DNA of 64,000 bases from JAKACA01 sp963735115 (GCA_963735115.1 CAVTJR010000001.1:682001-746000); one strand, 5' to 3'; shown: positions 9,101-18,177, numbered from the stretch's first letter. Numbers and translations are program-made. The notes: generated from the letters alone by a model not told the origin.

Positions 9101-10441
9101 ACGGTGACGGGCATCACGGGTTTCGACCCAACCGGTTCGGTGACCTACAGCCTGTTCGGAAACAGGACCTGCTCAGGCGGAGCCACCTCTACCGACACGG
9201 TCACCCTGACGCACGGCGCGGTGCCCAACTCGCGTGCCACCGGCGCCCTCACCGACGGCTCCTACAGCTTCGCGGCCGCCTATGCGGGCGACTCGAACTA
9301 TGACTCCTCGGCAAGCCCGTGCGAGCCGTTCTCGGTCATTAAAGCGGCCTCGTCGACGGCGACCGTGGTCCGAAACTCGGCCACCCACCGGCCGTGGTCG
9401 CGTGACGAGGATCAAGGTGCCTCCGCCTACGACACCGCCAAAGTCACGGGCGTAGCCGGCTACACGCCGACCGGCACGCTCACCTACAGCCTCTTCGAAG
9501 ACGGCTCTTGCGCAGGCAAGCCTGCCTCCACCCAGACGGTGACGCTCTCGAGCGGCCGAGCTCCCGACTCCGCCAGGACCGCCGGGCTCTCGCCGGCCCA
9601 CTACTCCTACCGAGCCGCCTACAGCGGGAACGCCGACTACCTGCCGTCCGCCGGGCCATGCGAGTCGTTCCGCGCCCTCGCCGTCGGGTACCGCCTTGGC
9701 GCCAGCGACGGCGGTGTCTTCGACTTCCATGTGCCCTACTTGGGATCGGTCCCTGGCCTCGGACGTGACCTCTCCAACTTCGTCGGCATGGCCGACTCCC
9801 CAAAGGGGTACTGGCTGGTGGAGTCGAATGGTGGCATCTTCCGCTTCGGGAACGCCCACTTCTTCGGCTCGCTCCCTCAGCGCGGCGAGAACGTCAACGA
9901 CATCGTCGGCATGGCGGCCACCCCGAACGGCCGAGGTTATTGGATGGTCGGATCCGACGGCGCCGTCTACCGCTTCGGTGACGCCACCTCCCACGGATCG
10001 CTGCCTGGCCGGGGCATCCACGTGAGTGACATCGTGGCCATCGTGAGCCCAGATGGTGGTGGGTACTGGCTGGTCGGGGCGAACGGCATCGTCTACTCCT
10101 TCGGTGACGCCCGCTACCACGGCTCCTGTGCCCAAGGGGCCTCGGGCTGCAATGGCGTCTCCGACATCGTCGGAGCCGCCAACATCGGTGGGAGCGGCTA
10201 CTGGCTGGTTTCGAGGAACGGTCGGGTTTTCGCGTTCGGCACCGCCCGTGTCCATGGCTCGTGCACCCGGAGGGGCTCGGGCTGCAGGGGCGCCACCGAC
10301 ATCATCGGGATCGCGAGCCCGGACGCGGGCGGGTACTGGCTGGCGGAGGCCAACGGCAGAGTGCTCAGGTTCGGTGACGCCAAGTTCTTCGGCGACGAGG
10401 CCCGCAAGGGGCTCCAGCGATCGATCATCGCCATCGCCTGA
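6104..10441 (+). CDS. Large secreted protein with ten Ig-like repeats and a propeller-like C-terminus
   Basis: A 1445-aa exported protein. Residues 1 to about 46 form a signal peptide (basic start, hydrophobic core, cleavage near ARPAAAAT). Ten bacterial Ig-like repeats of about 110 residues follow. Each begins with a motif like TVVYDAGQGTPW, continues with PTGTLTYDLYDNGACSG and ends with a YSGD-Y and cysteine pair, suggesting one disulfide per domain. The last 255 residues hold six copies of a 40-45 residue motif (YWLVGSDGxVYxFGDA), typical of actinobacterial propeller-like modules. It probably acts at the cell surface, in adhesion or matrix formation. Neighbouring repeats 6-8 are almost identical at DNA level. 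Confidence 0.85.
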   Translation: MVHSSKRDRHLDTPRTFAKVLSFALLGAALIAPSLSSLSARPAAAATPAAVPHPDPADVSPTSITTSLSGGGQSGTSISVPTGTAVTDSASLSGASVGTAGGTVTYNVYADDACTISVGSGGTVTVTDGTVPASDGVSLASAGTYYWQASYSGDALDGPSASDCSEVETVTVPPGTSTATTVYDAGEDTPWVGTEVTGASAFDTATVGTEAGGGAPAPTGTVTYSFFTNGTCDGTPSTTDTVTLADGAVPNSSATTALAAGSYSFASTYSGDSTYSSSTSSCEGFAVAQASPSIGTVVDDAANSSPWGADEVTGASAYDTATVSGVSGFTPTGTVTYDFYRNNRCRGEPRTTDTETLSGGTVPDSGPTAALRAGSYSFRAAYSGDGNYSSSTSSCEAFSVAKASPSTGTVVDDAANSSPWGADEVTGASAYDTATVSGVSGFALRGTVTYDFFTNGACSGPASTTDTVFVSGAFVPDSGTTSALGAGFYSFEARYSGNSNYSPSTSSCEAFAVAQAPPSTGTVVEDAANNAPWGGNEATGAAAYDTATVSGVSGFTPTGTLTYDFFTNGACSGSPSTTDTVSLSDGAVPDSTTTSALGAGPYSFEATYSGDGNYSSSTSSCEAFAVTMTEGSVSTVVYDAGQGTPWNGTEVTGASAYDTASVSGVSGFTPTGTLTYDLYDNGACSGEAARTQTVTLSGGAVPSSDATGALAPGSYAYEASYSGDDNYLPATGSCETFAVLESPAATATVVYDAGQGTPWNGTEVTGASAYDTASVSGVSGFTPTGTLTYDLYDNGACSGEAARTQTVTLSGGAVPSSDATGALAPGSYAYEASYSGDDNYLPATGSCETFAVLESPAATATVVYDAGQGTPWNGTEVTGASAYDTASVSGVSGFTPTGTLTYDLYDNGACSGEAARTQTVTLSGSAVPDSSSTAPLAAGTYGFEAAYSGDMNYLASTSTCEEFFVAPAHAPMSTLVYDAAHRSPWNGTEVIGASAYDTATVTGITGFDPTGSVTYSLFGNRTCSGGATSTDTVTLTHGAVPNSRATGALTDGSYSFAAAYAGDSNYDSSASPCEPFSVIKAASSTATVVRNSATHRPWSRDEDQGASAYDTAKVTGVAGYTPTGTLTYSLFEDGSCAGKPASTQTVTLSSGRAPDSARTAGLSPAHYSYRAAYSGNADYLPSAGPCESFRALAVGYRLGASDGGVFDFHVPYLGSVPGLGRDLSNFVGMADSPKGYWLVESNGGIFRFGNAHFFGSLPQRGENVNDIVGMAATPNGRGYWMVGSDGAVYRFGDATSHGSLPGRGIHVSDIVAIVSPDGGGYWLVGANGIVYSFGDARYHGSCAQGASGCNGVSDIVGAANIGGSGYWLVSRNGRVFAFGTARVHGSCTRRGSGCRGATDIIGIASPDAGGYWLAEANGRVLRFGDAKFFGDEARKGLQRSIIAIA
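8009..8874 (+). repeat. Near-identical 339-bp tandem repeats inside the surface protein gene
   Basis: Copies begin at 8009, 8348 and 8687, exactly 339 bp (113 codons) apart. The first two differ at only a couple of positions that I can see (for example gct/gcc near 8250 versus 8589). The third copy matches until about 8874 and then diverges. The exact spacing and the silent identity indicate recent in-frame duplication of one Ig-like domain. Confidence 0.9.
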
Positions 10442-10561
10442 GCAGCACGGGCCGGCGTCACAGGAGGGGTCGGAGTCGGCGGTCCTCGGGACAAGATTCC
10501 GTTGGAAGTTGGCAGAATGTTGGAGTAACGACCGTGTGGAACACATCGATGGGAGGGCGCC

Positions 10562-11572
10562 ATGCCTGCTGTGACCGTCAGTGACCTGCGGGCGCTGCCG
10601 ACAATCCCAGTTCCGGACCGGGCGTTGACGAGGGAACGTCCCGTGCGGTCGGTGACAACGGCGCCGTCCGGGTTCGAGGGCGAGGGCTTCCCCGTCCGCC
10701 GCGCCTTCGCCGGCATGAGCGTGGCTGACCTCGACCCCTTCGTGCACATGGACCAGATGGGCGAAGTCGACTACGCCCCCGGGGAGCCGAAGGGAACCCC
10801 CTGGCACCCTCATCGTGGCTTTGAGACCGTGACCTACATGATCGATGGGACCTTCGCCCACCAGGACTCGCAGGGAGGCGGTGGCCTCATCACCGACGGG
10901 GCCACGCAATGGATGACCGCAGGTGGAGGCATTCTGCACATCGAGACGCCACCCGAGGATCTCGTGGTTTCCGGTGGGCTCTTCCACGGCATCCAGCTCT
11001 GGGTGAACCTGCCGGCGAAGGACAAGATGATTCCACCCGCTTACCAGGGCCTCGAAGCCGACGAGGTGGCCTTGTTGTCCTCCGCCGACGGCGGATGCCT
11101 GCTGCGGGTCATCGCCGGCGAGGTTGGCGAGCACCGCGGCCCGGGGTCGACGCACACGCCGATGGCGCTCATGCACGCCACGGTGTCGCCCGGGGCGCTG
11201 CTGGAGCTTGTCTGGAACGCCGGCTTCAATGCCCTCGTCTACGTGCTGGCCGGAGGCGGCCGAGTCGGTAGCGAAGGCCGGCCCGTGCAGCGCGGCCAAC
11301 TTGCCGCCTTCGGCCCCGGAGACTGGATGTCGGTGCGGGCCGACGACCGCCAGGACTCAGGCACGGCCGACCTCGAGCTCCTCGTGCTCGGGGGTGAGCC
11401 CATCGGGGAGCCCGTCGCCCACTACGGACCCTTCGTGATGAACACACGCAGTGAGATCATGGAGGCACTGGAGGACTTCCAAGCCGGTCGCCTCGGCACC
11501 GTGCCCCCGAACGCCCTCATGCCACACGTGCCCGACCCCAATCCGATCCGGGCCGAACACACCGGGATATGA
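10562..11572 (+). CDS. Pirin family protein
   Basis: A 336-aa bicupin of the pirin family. The N-terminal cupin carries the metal ligands in the expected arrangement: His82 and His84 in WHPHRGFET, and His126 and Glu128 in ILHIETP. Pirins bind iron; some members act as quercetin 2,3-dioxygenases and others as redox-sensing cofactors, and the sequence does not say which applies. The start ATG follows a GGGAGGG ribosome binding site. It is followed by an NTF2-like gene 67 bp downstream on the same strand. Confidence 0.85.
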   Translation: MPAVTVSDLRALPTIPVPDRALTRERPVRSVTTAPSGFEGEGFPVRRAFAGMSVADLDPFVHMDQMGEVDYAPGEPKGTPWHPHRGFETVTYMIDGTFAHQDSQGGGGLITDGATQWMTAGGGILHIETPPEDLVVSGGLFHGIQLWVNLPAKDKMIPPAYQGLEADEVALLSSADGGCLLRVIAGEVGEHRGPGSTHTPMALMHATVSPGALLELVWNAGFNALVYVLAGGGRVGSEGRPVQRGQLAAFGPGDWMSVRADDRQDSGTADLELLVLGGEPIGEPVAHYGPFVMNTRSEIMEALEDFQAGRLGTVPPNALMPHVPDPNPIRAEHTGI

Positions 11573-11639
11573 GCTCGAGCTTTCCCGTGGCGCGGAGTCG
11601 GCCCGAATCGGAGTCACCCTCATCACCTAGGGAGAAGAC

Positions 11640-12077
11640 ATGACTGCATCAGCCCATCCCACGCGTCTCGAGGCTGCGCAGCGGTTCCTGATGCGCATCG
11701 GCCGTGCCGAGATCGACCAAGCGGTCGAGCTGCTCTCTCCTAGCGTGACCTATCGCGTTCTCGGAAATCACGCCCTCGCCGGAACCTTCTCCGGTGCCGA
11801 AGAGGTAAGGAAACACCTCATCAATCTCGACGACCGGACATTGGGGACCTTCAATGCCACCAAGTGGGAAGACTGGCTGGTGGGCGAGGATCATGTGGCG
11901 GCTTTGGCCAATATCTCGATGCTCGCCGAAGGGCAGCTGATGACGATGCGCCACCTCTTCCTCATCAAGTTCGACGTCGCCGACATGATCGTCGGTATCA
12001 CTGTGTTCGCCGAAGACCAGTCCGCCGCCTTGCGGTTCTTCGGCCCTGCGGGCGCGCGCCGGGGCCGGACGCCGTGA
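11640..12077 (+). CDS. NTF2-like (SnoaL-type) fold protein
   Basis: A 145-aa protein with the compact alpha/beta cone pattern of SnoaL-like proteins. It starts with a helix (AAQRFLMRIGRAEIDQAVEL), followed by VTYRVLGNHALAG and strands ending ITVFAEDQSAALRFFG. Members bind small hydrophobic ligands or act as polyketide cyclases, isomerases or accessory subunits; no catalytic residues are assignable here. It starts after a GGGAGAAG ribosome binding site and its TGA overlaps the GTG start of the DUF5996 gene by 4 bp, so the two are co-translated. Confidence 0.7.
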   Translation: MTASAHPTRLEAAQRFLMRIGRAEIDQAVELLSPSVTYRVLGNHALAGTFSGAEEVRKHLINLDDRTLGTFNATKWEDWLVGEDHVAALANISMLAEGQLMTMRHLFLIKFDVADMIVGITVFAEDQSAALRFFGPAGARRGRTP

Positions 12078-13006
12078 GCGCTCACGCAGCCACTGACCCG
12101 GGTGACGCCGGGAGGTGGCCCGAGCTGACGCTCTCGCAGTGGCAGGACACCCGCGACACCTTGCACATGTGGACTCAGGTCGTCGGCAAGGTTCGCCTCG
12201 CGTTGGAACCCATGATGAACCACTGGTGGCAGGTCCCGCTCTACGTCTCGGCCCGAGGAATGACGACCTCGCTGATGCACACCGGCAGCCGGGGTCTCGA
12301 GATCGAGTTCGACTTCGTCGATCATGTCCTCGACCTGCGAACCTCCGACGGCCAGACCCGCCGGGTCGCCCTCGAGCCGCGATCGGTCGCCGACTTCTAC
12401 GGGGCGACCATGGCCGCCCTCGACAGCCTCGGCGTGAAGGTGACCGTCCTGGCTCGCCCGGTGGAGGTGCCCGAGGCGATCGCCTTCGCCGAGGACGAGC
12501 GCCACTGCTCCTACGACGCTGCTGCGGTGCACCGCTTCTGGCTGGCACTGTTGCAGGCGCATCATGTCATGTCTCAGTTCCGGGGGCGCTTTGTCGGCAA
12601 GGCCAGCCCGGTGCACTTCTTCTGGGGCGCCATCGACTTGGCGACGAGTCGCTTCTCGGGCAGGCCAGCCCCGAAGCATCCAGGTGGCGCACCCAACTGC
12701 GCTGACTGGGTCATGCAGCTTGCCTACAGCCATGAGGTGAGCAGCTGTGGCTTTTGGCCCGGCGGGAGCGCCGAGGGCTCCTTCTACTCCTATGTCTATC
12801 CCGAGCCCGACGGCTTCGCCGACTGGCCTGTCGAGCCCCACGCGGCCTCCTACGACACCAGCCTCCGCGAGTTCGTCCTGCCGTATGCCGACGTGCGAGC
12901 GTCCGAAGATCCCGACGCCATGCTCCTCGCCTTCTTCCAAAGCACCTACGAGGCGGCCGCTGACCTGGCCGGATGGGACCGGGTGGCGCTCGAGGCCATA
13001 CCTTGA
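12074..13006 (+). CDS. DUF5996 family protein
   Basis: A 310-aa protein matching the DUF5996 family, conserved in actinobacteria and some proteobacteria. Hallmarks visible are RDTLHMWTQVVGKVRLAL, NHWWQVPLYVSARGMTTS, SPVHFFWGAIDLATSRFSG and the C-terminal ASYDTSLREFVLPYADVR. The function is unknown. The GTG start at 12,074 overlaps the preceding stop (GTGA). The richness in Trp, His and Asp is typical of a small-molecule enzyme, but that is a guess. Confidence 0.8.
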   Translation: MSAHAATDPGDAGRWPELTLSQWQDTRDTLHMWTQVVGKVRLALEPMMNHWWQVPLYVSARGMTTSLMHTGSRGLEIEFDFVDHVLDLRTSDGQTRRVALEPRSVADFYGATMAALDSLGVKVTVLARPVEVPEAIAFAEDERHCSYDAAAVHRFWLALLQAHHVMSQFRGRFVGKASPVHFFWGAIDLATSRFSGRPAPKHPGGAPNCADWVMQLAYSHEVSSCGFWPGGSAEGSFYSYVYPEPDGFADWPVEPHAASYDTSLREFVLPYADVRASEDPDAMLLAFFQSTYEAAADLAGWDRVALEAIP

Positions 13007-13100
13007 GCCGGCCCGGCGACCGTGCGCCCTCCGCCGGGAGGCCTGCTCCGAGCGATGAGGTGAGGAAAGACTCCGTCAGGTCGAACCGAAAGTTTGGCGC

Positions 13101-13760
13101 TCACCGGCCTGTCGCCAGGCCCGACTCATAGGCGATCACGACGAGCTGGGCCCGATCTCTAGCGCCGAGCTTGGACAAGAGGCGGCTCACGTGCGTCTTG
13201 GCCGTGGCGCTGCTCATATGAAGCTCGCCAGCGATCTCCCCATTCGACCTCCCCCGTGCGATGAGCAGGAGCACCTCTCGCTCGCGGGGCGTGATCGTCC
13301 CGAGCACGTCGGCGTTCCGCAACAGGGGCGGAGCGCGCCCTGCGAACTCGGCGATGAGCGTCCGCGTGACGCTCGGAGCCAAGAGCGCGTTGCCTGCCGC
13401 GATCACCCGGATCGCATCGAGCAGGTCGCCAGGCGGTGTGTCCTTCAAGAGAAACCCGCTCGCCCCTGCCCGCAACGCCGCGTAGACGTACTCGTCGAGC
13501 TCGAATGTCGTGAGGATCAGCACTCGCGTGTGCGCTCCCTCCGGAGCTCCCACGATCTGCCGCGTTGCCTCGATGCCGTCCATCACTGGCATCCGAATGT
13601 CCATGAGGACGACCTCGGGTCGGAGTTGCCGGACCATGCGTACGGCCTCCTTCCCGTCCGCGGCCTCCCCGAGCACTTCGAGGTCAGGCGAGGAGTCGAC
13701 GAGGACCCTGAAGCCAGCGCGGACGAGCGCCTGATCGTCTACCACGACGACGCTGATCAC
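13101..13760 (-). CDS. NarL/LuxR-type response regulator
   Basis: A 219-aa two-domain response regulator. The receiver domain has the acidic pair (VVVDDQ), the phospho-acceptor Asp in VVLMDIRMP and the conserved Lys in FLLKDTPP. The C-terminal LuxR-type helix-turn-helix is LTPREREVLLLIARG followed by ATAKTHVSRLLSKLGARDR. The kinase gene upstream overlaps this start by 4 bp, so the pair is coupled. The divergent ABC exporter genes at 15.2-17.0 kb are the likely targets, as is common for this arrangement. Confidence 0.93.
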   Translation of the reverse strand: MISVVVVDDQALVRAGFRVLVDSSPDLEVLGEAADGKEAVRMVRQLRPEVVLMDIRMPVMDGIEATRQIVGAPEGAHTRVLILTTFELDEYVYAALRAGASGFLLKDTPPGDLLDAIRVIAAGNALLAPSVTRTLIAEFAGRAPPLLRNADVLGTITPREREVLLLIARGRSNGEIAGELHMSSATAKTHVSRLLSKLGARDRAQLVVIAYESGLATGR

Positions 13761-15007
13761 GATGGCAAGAGGCCTTCGAAGGGAAAGCGGGCAAGCACCC
13801 GAAAGCCGCCCTCAGGTCGCATCTCGGCTGTGAGCGAGCCACCGAAAAGGGCGACCCGCTCGCGCATGCCGACGATGCCATGGTGGGTCTCCTGTCCGCT
13901 GCCGGCCAGTTGGCCGTTAGGCGGCAGCCCATGGCCATCGTCGCTCACCTCCAGCACGAGCGCGTCCGCTTCGTCGCGGATCTCGACGTGCACCGTTGCC
14001 GGCCCAGCATGCTTCACGACATTGGTGAGTGCCTCTTGAACGATCCGGTAGATGGACAGTTCTGCCGCTGGTGAGAGCGCCCCGACGGTCACGCCCTGGA
14101 CGTCCAGGTCGACGTCGAATCCGGCTGCCCGCACCTGCTCCACGAGAGGTTCGAGAGCGCTCACACCGGGTGCGGGGGCAAGGGAGGCCGGCTGGCGATC
14201 GTCGCGTCGAAGAACTCCGAGCATGCGACGCAATTCGTCCAAGGCGGACCTGCTCGTGACTTCGATGGCGGCAAGCGCCTTCTTTGCCTCGTCGGGTTGC
14301 TCGTCGATCACATGATGGCCGACGCCGGACTGCACGGCGATCACGCTCAAACTGTGCGCCACGACGTCATGCAGCTCACGGGCGATCTGGAGACGCTCCT
14401 CGGCCACAGAGCGCTGGGCGCGCTCGACCACCTCGCGCTGACGCTGGGCTGCCTGCTCGGCCAGCCCTGCGATGTAGGTGCGCCGGACTCGAACGCTGTC
14501 GCCCACGAACCAGGCTGCGACGCCCACGACGACGACGAAATACGCACCGCCCAGCCGCTGTGCGGCGGTGGCGACGGCCGAGGCGATCGAGAGTGCCGTG
14601 CCCGAGACGATGAACGCCGGCAGCGACTGCCGGCGTCCGTACGCGGACGCCACCTGATAGATCGGAATGGCGACGAGCGGGTCGCCCGCCCAGCTTTCGC
14701 TCAGCGCAGTGGCAATGGAGACGGAGATCGTCATGAGAACGAGCGCTGTCATTGGGCTTCGACGTCGGATGACGATCGACAAGCCCGCGACGACGGCGAG
14801 CACGAACGCCTCCGGGGAGCGATTCTCTCGGCCGAAGCCGATGGCGTAGTGGACGGTCGTGAGCAGCAAGAGCACGGCAAGCCCGGCGTCGATGGCCTGC
14901 AGTCGCCTCGGTGTGACGCGAAGGAGCAGCGGAGGACGTGGCGTTGGCGCCATTCGATCCGATGCGCCCATGCAAAGGACCCTACTGAGCGGCGGGTCGT
15001 CCGTCAT
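13757..15007 (-). CDS. Sensor histidine kinase, HisKA_3 family
   Basis: A 416-aa membrane kinase partner of the adjacent NarL-type regulator. The N-terminal 150 residues contain about four or five membrane segments. The phospho-accepting His sits in IARELHDVVAHSL, and the ATPase domain has the VSDDGHGLPP and GIVGMRERVALFGG motifs. The start used is ATG 15,007; ATG 14,971 (MGASDRM) is a plausible shorter start. Sensor loops outside the membrane are short, so the signal is probably sensed within or near the membrane. Confidence 0.9.
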   Translation of the reverse strand: MTDDPPLSRVLCMGASDRMAPTPRPPLLLRVTPRRLQAIDAGLAVLLLLTTVHYAIGFGRENRSPEAFVLAVVAGLSIVIRRRSPMTALVLMTISVSIATALSESWAGDPLVAIPIYQVASAYGRRQSLPAFIVSGTALSIASAVATAAQRLGGAYFVVVVGVAAWFVGDSVRVRRTYIAGLAEQAAQRQREVVERAQRSVAEERLQIARELHDVVAHSLSVIAVQSGVGHHVIDEQPDEAKKALAAIEVTSRSALDELRRMLGVLRRDDRQPASLAPAPGVSALEPLVEQVRAAGFDVDLDVQGVTVGALSPAAELSIYRIVQEALTNVVKHAGPATVHVEIRDEADALVLEVSDDGHGLPPNGQLAGSGQETHHGIVGMRERVALFGGSLTAEMRPEGGFRVLARFPFEGLLPS

Positions 15008-15207
15008 CAGCCCGGATCAGGTTCGCTCGTACGCCCACGGGTGTAGGCGATCTGGCGCCAGCAGCGGCTGGCTACAACCCCGGTGGTAGGCGACAAAGCG
15101 GCCCCAGGCTGACGACCCGGAGGGCCGTTAGTGCGACCATCGTCTCAGTCGAACTGTTGTCCGGCTCGCTCGCCCAAGGAGGGCCTCCCCATGATTCGGA
15201 GTCTGAG

Positions 15208-16146
15208 ATGATCGAGGCCAAGGGCCTGACCAAGCGCTACGGGACCAAAGTGGCTGTCGACCAGCTCAGCTTTGAGGTGCGGCCCGGCGTCGTGACGGGG
15301 TTCCTCGGCCCGAACGGATCCGGCAAGTCGACGACGATGCGGATGATCATGGGCCTCGACGCCCCGAACATCGGCCACGTCACCGTCAACGGACGGCGGT
15401 ATCATGACCTTCCCTGGCCACTCCACGAGGTCGGAGCCCTCTTGGAAGCCAAGGCGATCCATCCGGGCCGCAGTGCCCGTGCCCACCTTCGCATGCTCGC
15501 CGAGACCAACGACATCTCGCTTGCCCGAGTCGACGAGCTACTCGACACGGTTGGGCTCACCTCGGTGGCCGGCCAGAGGGCTGGCAAGTACTCACTGGGC
15601 ATGGGGCAAAGGCTCGGCATCGCCGCAGCGCTCCTCGGCGATCCGGAGGTACTTCTCTTCGATGAACCGGTCAACGGCCTCGACCCCGATGGTATCCGTT
15701 GGGTGCGAAACCTCCTGAAGAACCTCGCTCGCGAAGGGCGAACGGTTTTCGTTTCGAGCCACCTCATGAGCGAGATGGCGCTCACCGCCGACGACGTCAT
15801 CATCATCGGCAAGGGCCGTTTGATCACCCAGGTCCCGACCGAGCAGCTCATCGCCCAGAGCTCGCAACGCTTCGTTCGCGTCCGCTCGCCCGAGATGGCC
15901 AAGCTCCGGGCAGCTCTCGATCGCCAGGGTGCCACGACCGTCCTCGAGGACGACGGCTCGCTGTCGGTCCGCGGCACGGATGAGACCGAGATCGGCGAGC
16001 TCGCCGGCCGCCTTCCCGTCGTTCTTCACGAGCTCTCTCCGCAGTCCGCATCACTCGAGGAGGCCTTCATGGAGCTCACCGAGGACAGCATCGAATATCA
16101 CGGGGCAACGTCACCCGTCGGCAGCTCGAAGGGAGCAGGAGCATGA
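15208..16146 (+). CDS. ABC exporter ATP-binding protein (bacitracin/drug type)
   Basis: A 312-aa ATPase subunit. Walker A is GPNGSGKSTT, the ABC signature is YSLGMGQRLGIA and Walker B is VLLFDEPVNGLD; the last 90 residues form the extension usual in drug or lantibiotic exporters. ATG 15,208 is preferred over an upstream in-frame start because MIEAKGLTKRYG is the usual beginning of the family. Its TGA overlaps the permease ATG (ATGA). The divergent two-component system is probably the regulator. Confidence 0.92.
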   Translation: MIEAKGLTKRYGTKVAVDQLSFEVRPGVVTGFLGPNGSGKSTTMRMIMGLDAPNIGHVTVNGRRYHDLPWPLHEVGALLEAKAIHPGRSARAHLRMLAETNDISLARVDELLDTVGLTSVAGQRAGKYSLGMGQRLGIAAALLGDPEVLLFDEPVNGLDPDGIRWVRNLLKNLAREGRTVFVSSHLMSEMALTADDVIIIGKGRLITQVPTEQLIAQSSQRFVRVRSPEMAKLRAALDRQGATTVLEDDGSLSVRGTDETEIGELAGRLPVVLHELSPQSASLEEAFMELTEDSIEYHGATSPVGSSKGAGA

Positions 16147-16967
16147 GTGTCTCAGCTATCAACGCCTCAAGAGGAGTCGGCAAGGTGTTGCCGGCAGGCC
16201 GGTACCGTATGTCCGGACTGCTCCGATCGGAGTGGACGAAGATGCGGACCGTCCGATCGACGATGTGGACGCTCGGCGCCACGGTCGTGCTCGCGATCGG
16301 ACTCAGCGCCATCGCCTGTATCGAGACGCGTCTCCACTGGACACGCTCGGACGCGGTTGGCTTCGACGCGACCAGCCTGAGTCTGATCGGCGTCTTCGTC
16401 GCGCAGTTCACGATCGGCATTCTCGGTGTGCTGATCATGAGCGCCGAGTACGGCACCGGCACGATCCGAGCGACGCTCTCCGCCGCACCGCGACGGCCCC
16501 TCGTGCTCGTAGCCAAGGCGGTGGTCTTCGGGGTCGTCACGCTCGTGGTCTCGGAGGTCGTGGCCTTCATGGCGTTCTTCCTCGGCCAAGCACTACTCAC
16601 CGCGCCGGCAATCCATACGACGATCGGCAGCCCCAGTGCGCTCCGCGCCGTGGCGGGAAGTGGTCTCTACATCTTCCTGCTGGGGTTGTTCGCACTCGGG
16701 CTCGCCACGATCATCCGGCACACGGCGGGAGCGATCAGCGCCTTCATCGGCGTGCTGCTCGTCCTTCCGATCATCGTTCAGGCGCTTCCGTCATCAATAG
16801 CGAACAAGGTCCTGCCCTACCTCCCGACTCACATCGGCCAGTCCGTCCTGTTGCTCCATCGTGGTCCGCTCACCTTGGCTCCCGGGGCCGGTCTTCTCGT
16901 GCTCGCCGGCTACTCGGCAGCCTCCCTCGTCATCGGCGGCATTCTGCTCGTGCGCCGAGACGCCTGA
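16143..16967 (+). CDS. ABC exporter permease subunit (ABC-2 type)
   Basis: A 274-aa membrane protein with about six hydrophobic segments. A soluble N-terminus (LLRSEWTKMRTVRSTMWTLG) is typical of ABC-2 permeases of actinobacterial drug-export systems. The conserved EYGTGTIRATLSAAPRR loop contacts the ATPase. It is co-translated with the ATPase gene upstream. The pair would export an antibiotic, peptide or lipid; the substrate is not visible from sequence. Confidence 0.88.
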   Translation: MSVSAINASRGVGKVLPAGRYRMSGLLRSEWTKMRTVRSTMWTLGATVVLAIGLSAIACIETRLHWTRSDAVGFDATSLSLIGVFVAQFTIGILGVLIMSAEYGTGTIRATLSAAPRRPLVLVAKAVVFGVVTLVVSEVVAFMAFFLGQALLTAPAIHTTIGSPSALRAVAGSGLYIFLLGLFALGLATIIRHTAGAISAFIGVLLVLPIIVQALPSSIANKVLPYLPTHIGQSVLLLHRGPLTLAPGAGLLVLAGYSAASLVIGGILLVRRDA

Positions 16968-17023
16968 GCCAGCGCGGTCCTCACCCCCAACCCCGACGGC
17001 ATCCTCACTCGCCGTGCGAGAAG

Positions 17024-18055
17024 ATGGCGCTCGTGCCACCTCTTGCTCACCTTGTCCGGGAAGCGACGAGCGGCGACGACTTCGATCTCGAGCTCGCCGC
17101 CCTCGGCAGCGACGATCCCGACGAGATCGCAGCGCTCCTGAGCGGCTTCCTGTCTGCCCGGCTCGCGCCGGTCGGAGCCGCCATCTTCTACCGCCGCGGC
17201 ACCGGCATCGTGGCGGGTGTGCTGCTCTCAGACGGCCGTGAAGTCGTTATCAAGGTCCACCGCTGGCGTGCATCAGTCGGCCAACTCTCGGCGGTGCAGA
17301 GGGTGCAGGAGCACTTGGCTCTCGGAGGCTTCCCTGCCCCGAGGCCGCTGCTGGCGCCGGAGTCGCTCCGCGCTGGCGTCGCCACGGTGGAGGAGATGCG
17401 ACGCGGAGAGCCGGGCGACGGTCACCACCCGACGATCCGCCGAGCCATCGCAGAAGGCCTCTGTTCGTTTGTCGTTGCGGCGCGTCCGCTGCGAGGACTG
17501 ACCCAGCTCGGGCAACCGGCCCTCTTTCAGCCCGACGACACGCAGTGGCCCGAGCCCCATGACCTGCGCTTCGATTTCGCATCCAGCTCGCTCGGCGCAG
17601 AATGGATCGACGAGCTGGCACGCGATGCCCGCGGTCGCATCCAGGGATTCGACCTGCAGCCTGTCGTCGGTCACCTGGATTGGTGCGCCGGCAACCTGGG
17701 CTTCGACGGAGACCGATGGGCGGCGGTATACGACTGGGACTCTTTGGCGCTCTCGCCCGAGCCGGTGATAGTCGGCGCGGCGGCGGCTCAGTTCTGTGCC
17801 GACTGGCGCCGTGGCGCCGCCCTCCCCTCCCCCGTCGAGATGCGCGTCTTCGTCCGCGAGTACGAGGAGAGCAGGGATAGACCGTTCGACCCGCTGGAGC
17901 GGGGCCTTCTCGATGCGGCCAACCTGCTCCAGTGCGCCTACGGCGCCCGATGCCAGCACTCCGACGTCGTGCTGCGGGCGGTGCCCGGTGTGACCACCGA
18001 AGGCGGCTGGATCAGGTTGCTGTACGAGCGGATGGCATCGCCCTTGTTCGAGTGA
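17024..18055 (+). CDS. Aminoglycoside phosphotransferase-like (APH) kinase
   Basis: A 343-aa protein of the APH/choline kinase fold. A conserved Lys lies in REVVIKVHRW, the catalytic loop is VGHLDWCAGNLGF (Asp and Asn in the expected positions) and the metal-binding Asp is in VYDWDSLAL. The family phosphorylates small molecules such as aminoglycosides, macrolides, sugars or choline. Resistance cannot be inferred without substrate data. ATG 17,024 begins 57 bp after the exporter operon, so it may be read through from that operon. Confidence 0.8.
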   Translation: MALVPPLAHLVREATSGDDFDLELAALGSDDPDEIAALLSGFLSARLAPVGAAIFYRRGTGIVAGVLLSDGREVVIKVHRWRASVGQLSAVQRVQEHLALGGFPAPRPLLAPESLRAGVATVEEMRRGEPGDGHHPTIRRAIAEGLCSFVVAARPLRGLTQLGQPALFQPDDTQWPEPHDLRFDFASSSLGAEWIDELARDARGRIQGFDLQPVVGHLDWCAGNLGFDGDRWAAVYDWDSLALSPEPVIVGAAAAQFCADWRRGAALPSPVEMRVFVREYEESRDRPFDPLERGLLDAANLLQCAYGARCQHSDVVLRAVPGVTTEGGWIRLLYERMASPLFE

Positions 18056-18177
18056 GGCCCGGTCCTTCGGCTGCACGCGGTCCGGCGCAGAACTGGCCGG
18101 GCCAGAATCTGCCCTCGTGACCCGCCGGTCTCGGGCGCGTCCCGGCATTCCGAGCGACGAGGACAAGACTGTTGAAA

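Noticed and set aside
15010..15150. Possible riboswitch between the kinase and the ABC exporter
   Set aside because: I could not identify a known aptamer core; the region is probably just a divergent promoter.
15929..17023. 5' extension of the APH-like gene across the ABC permease gene
   Set aside because: The extension is in the wrong frame of the permease gene and low in recognisable sequence; the APH fold begins at 17,024.
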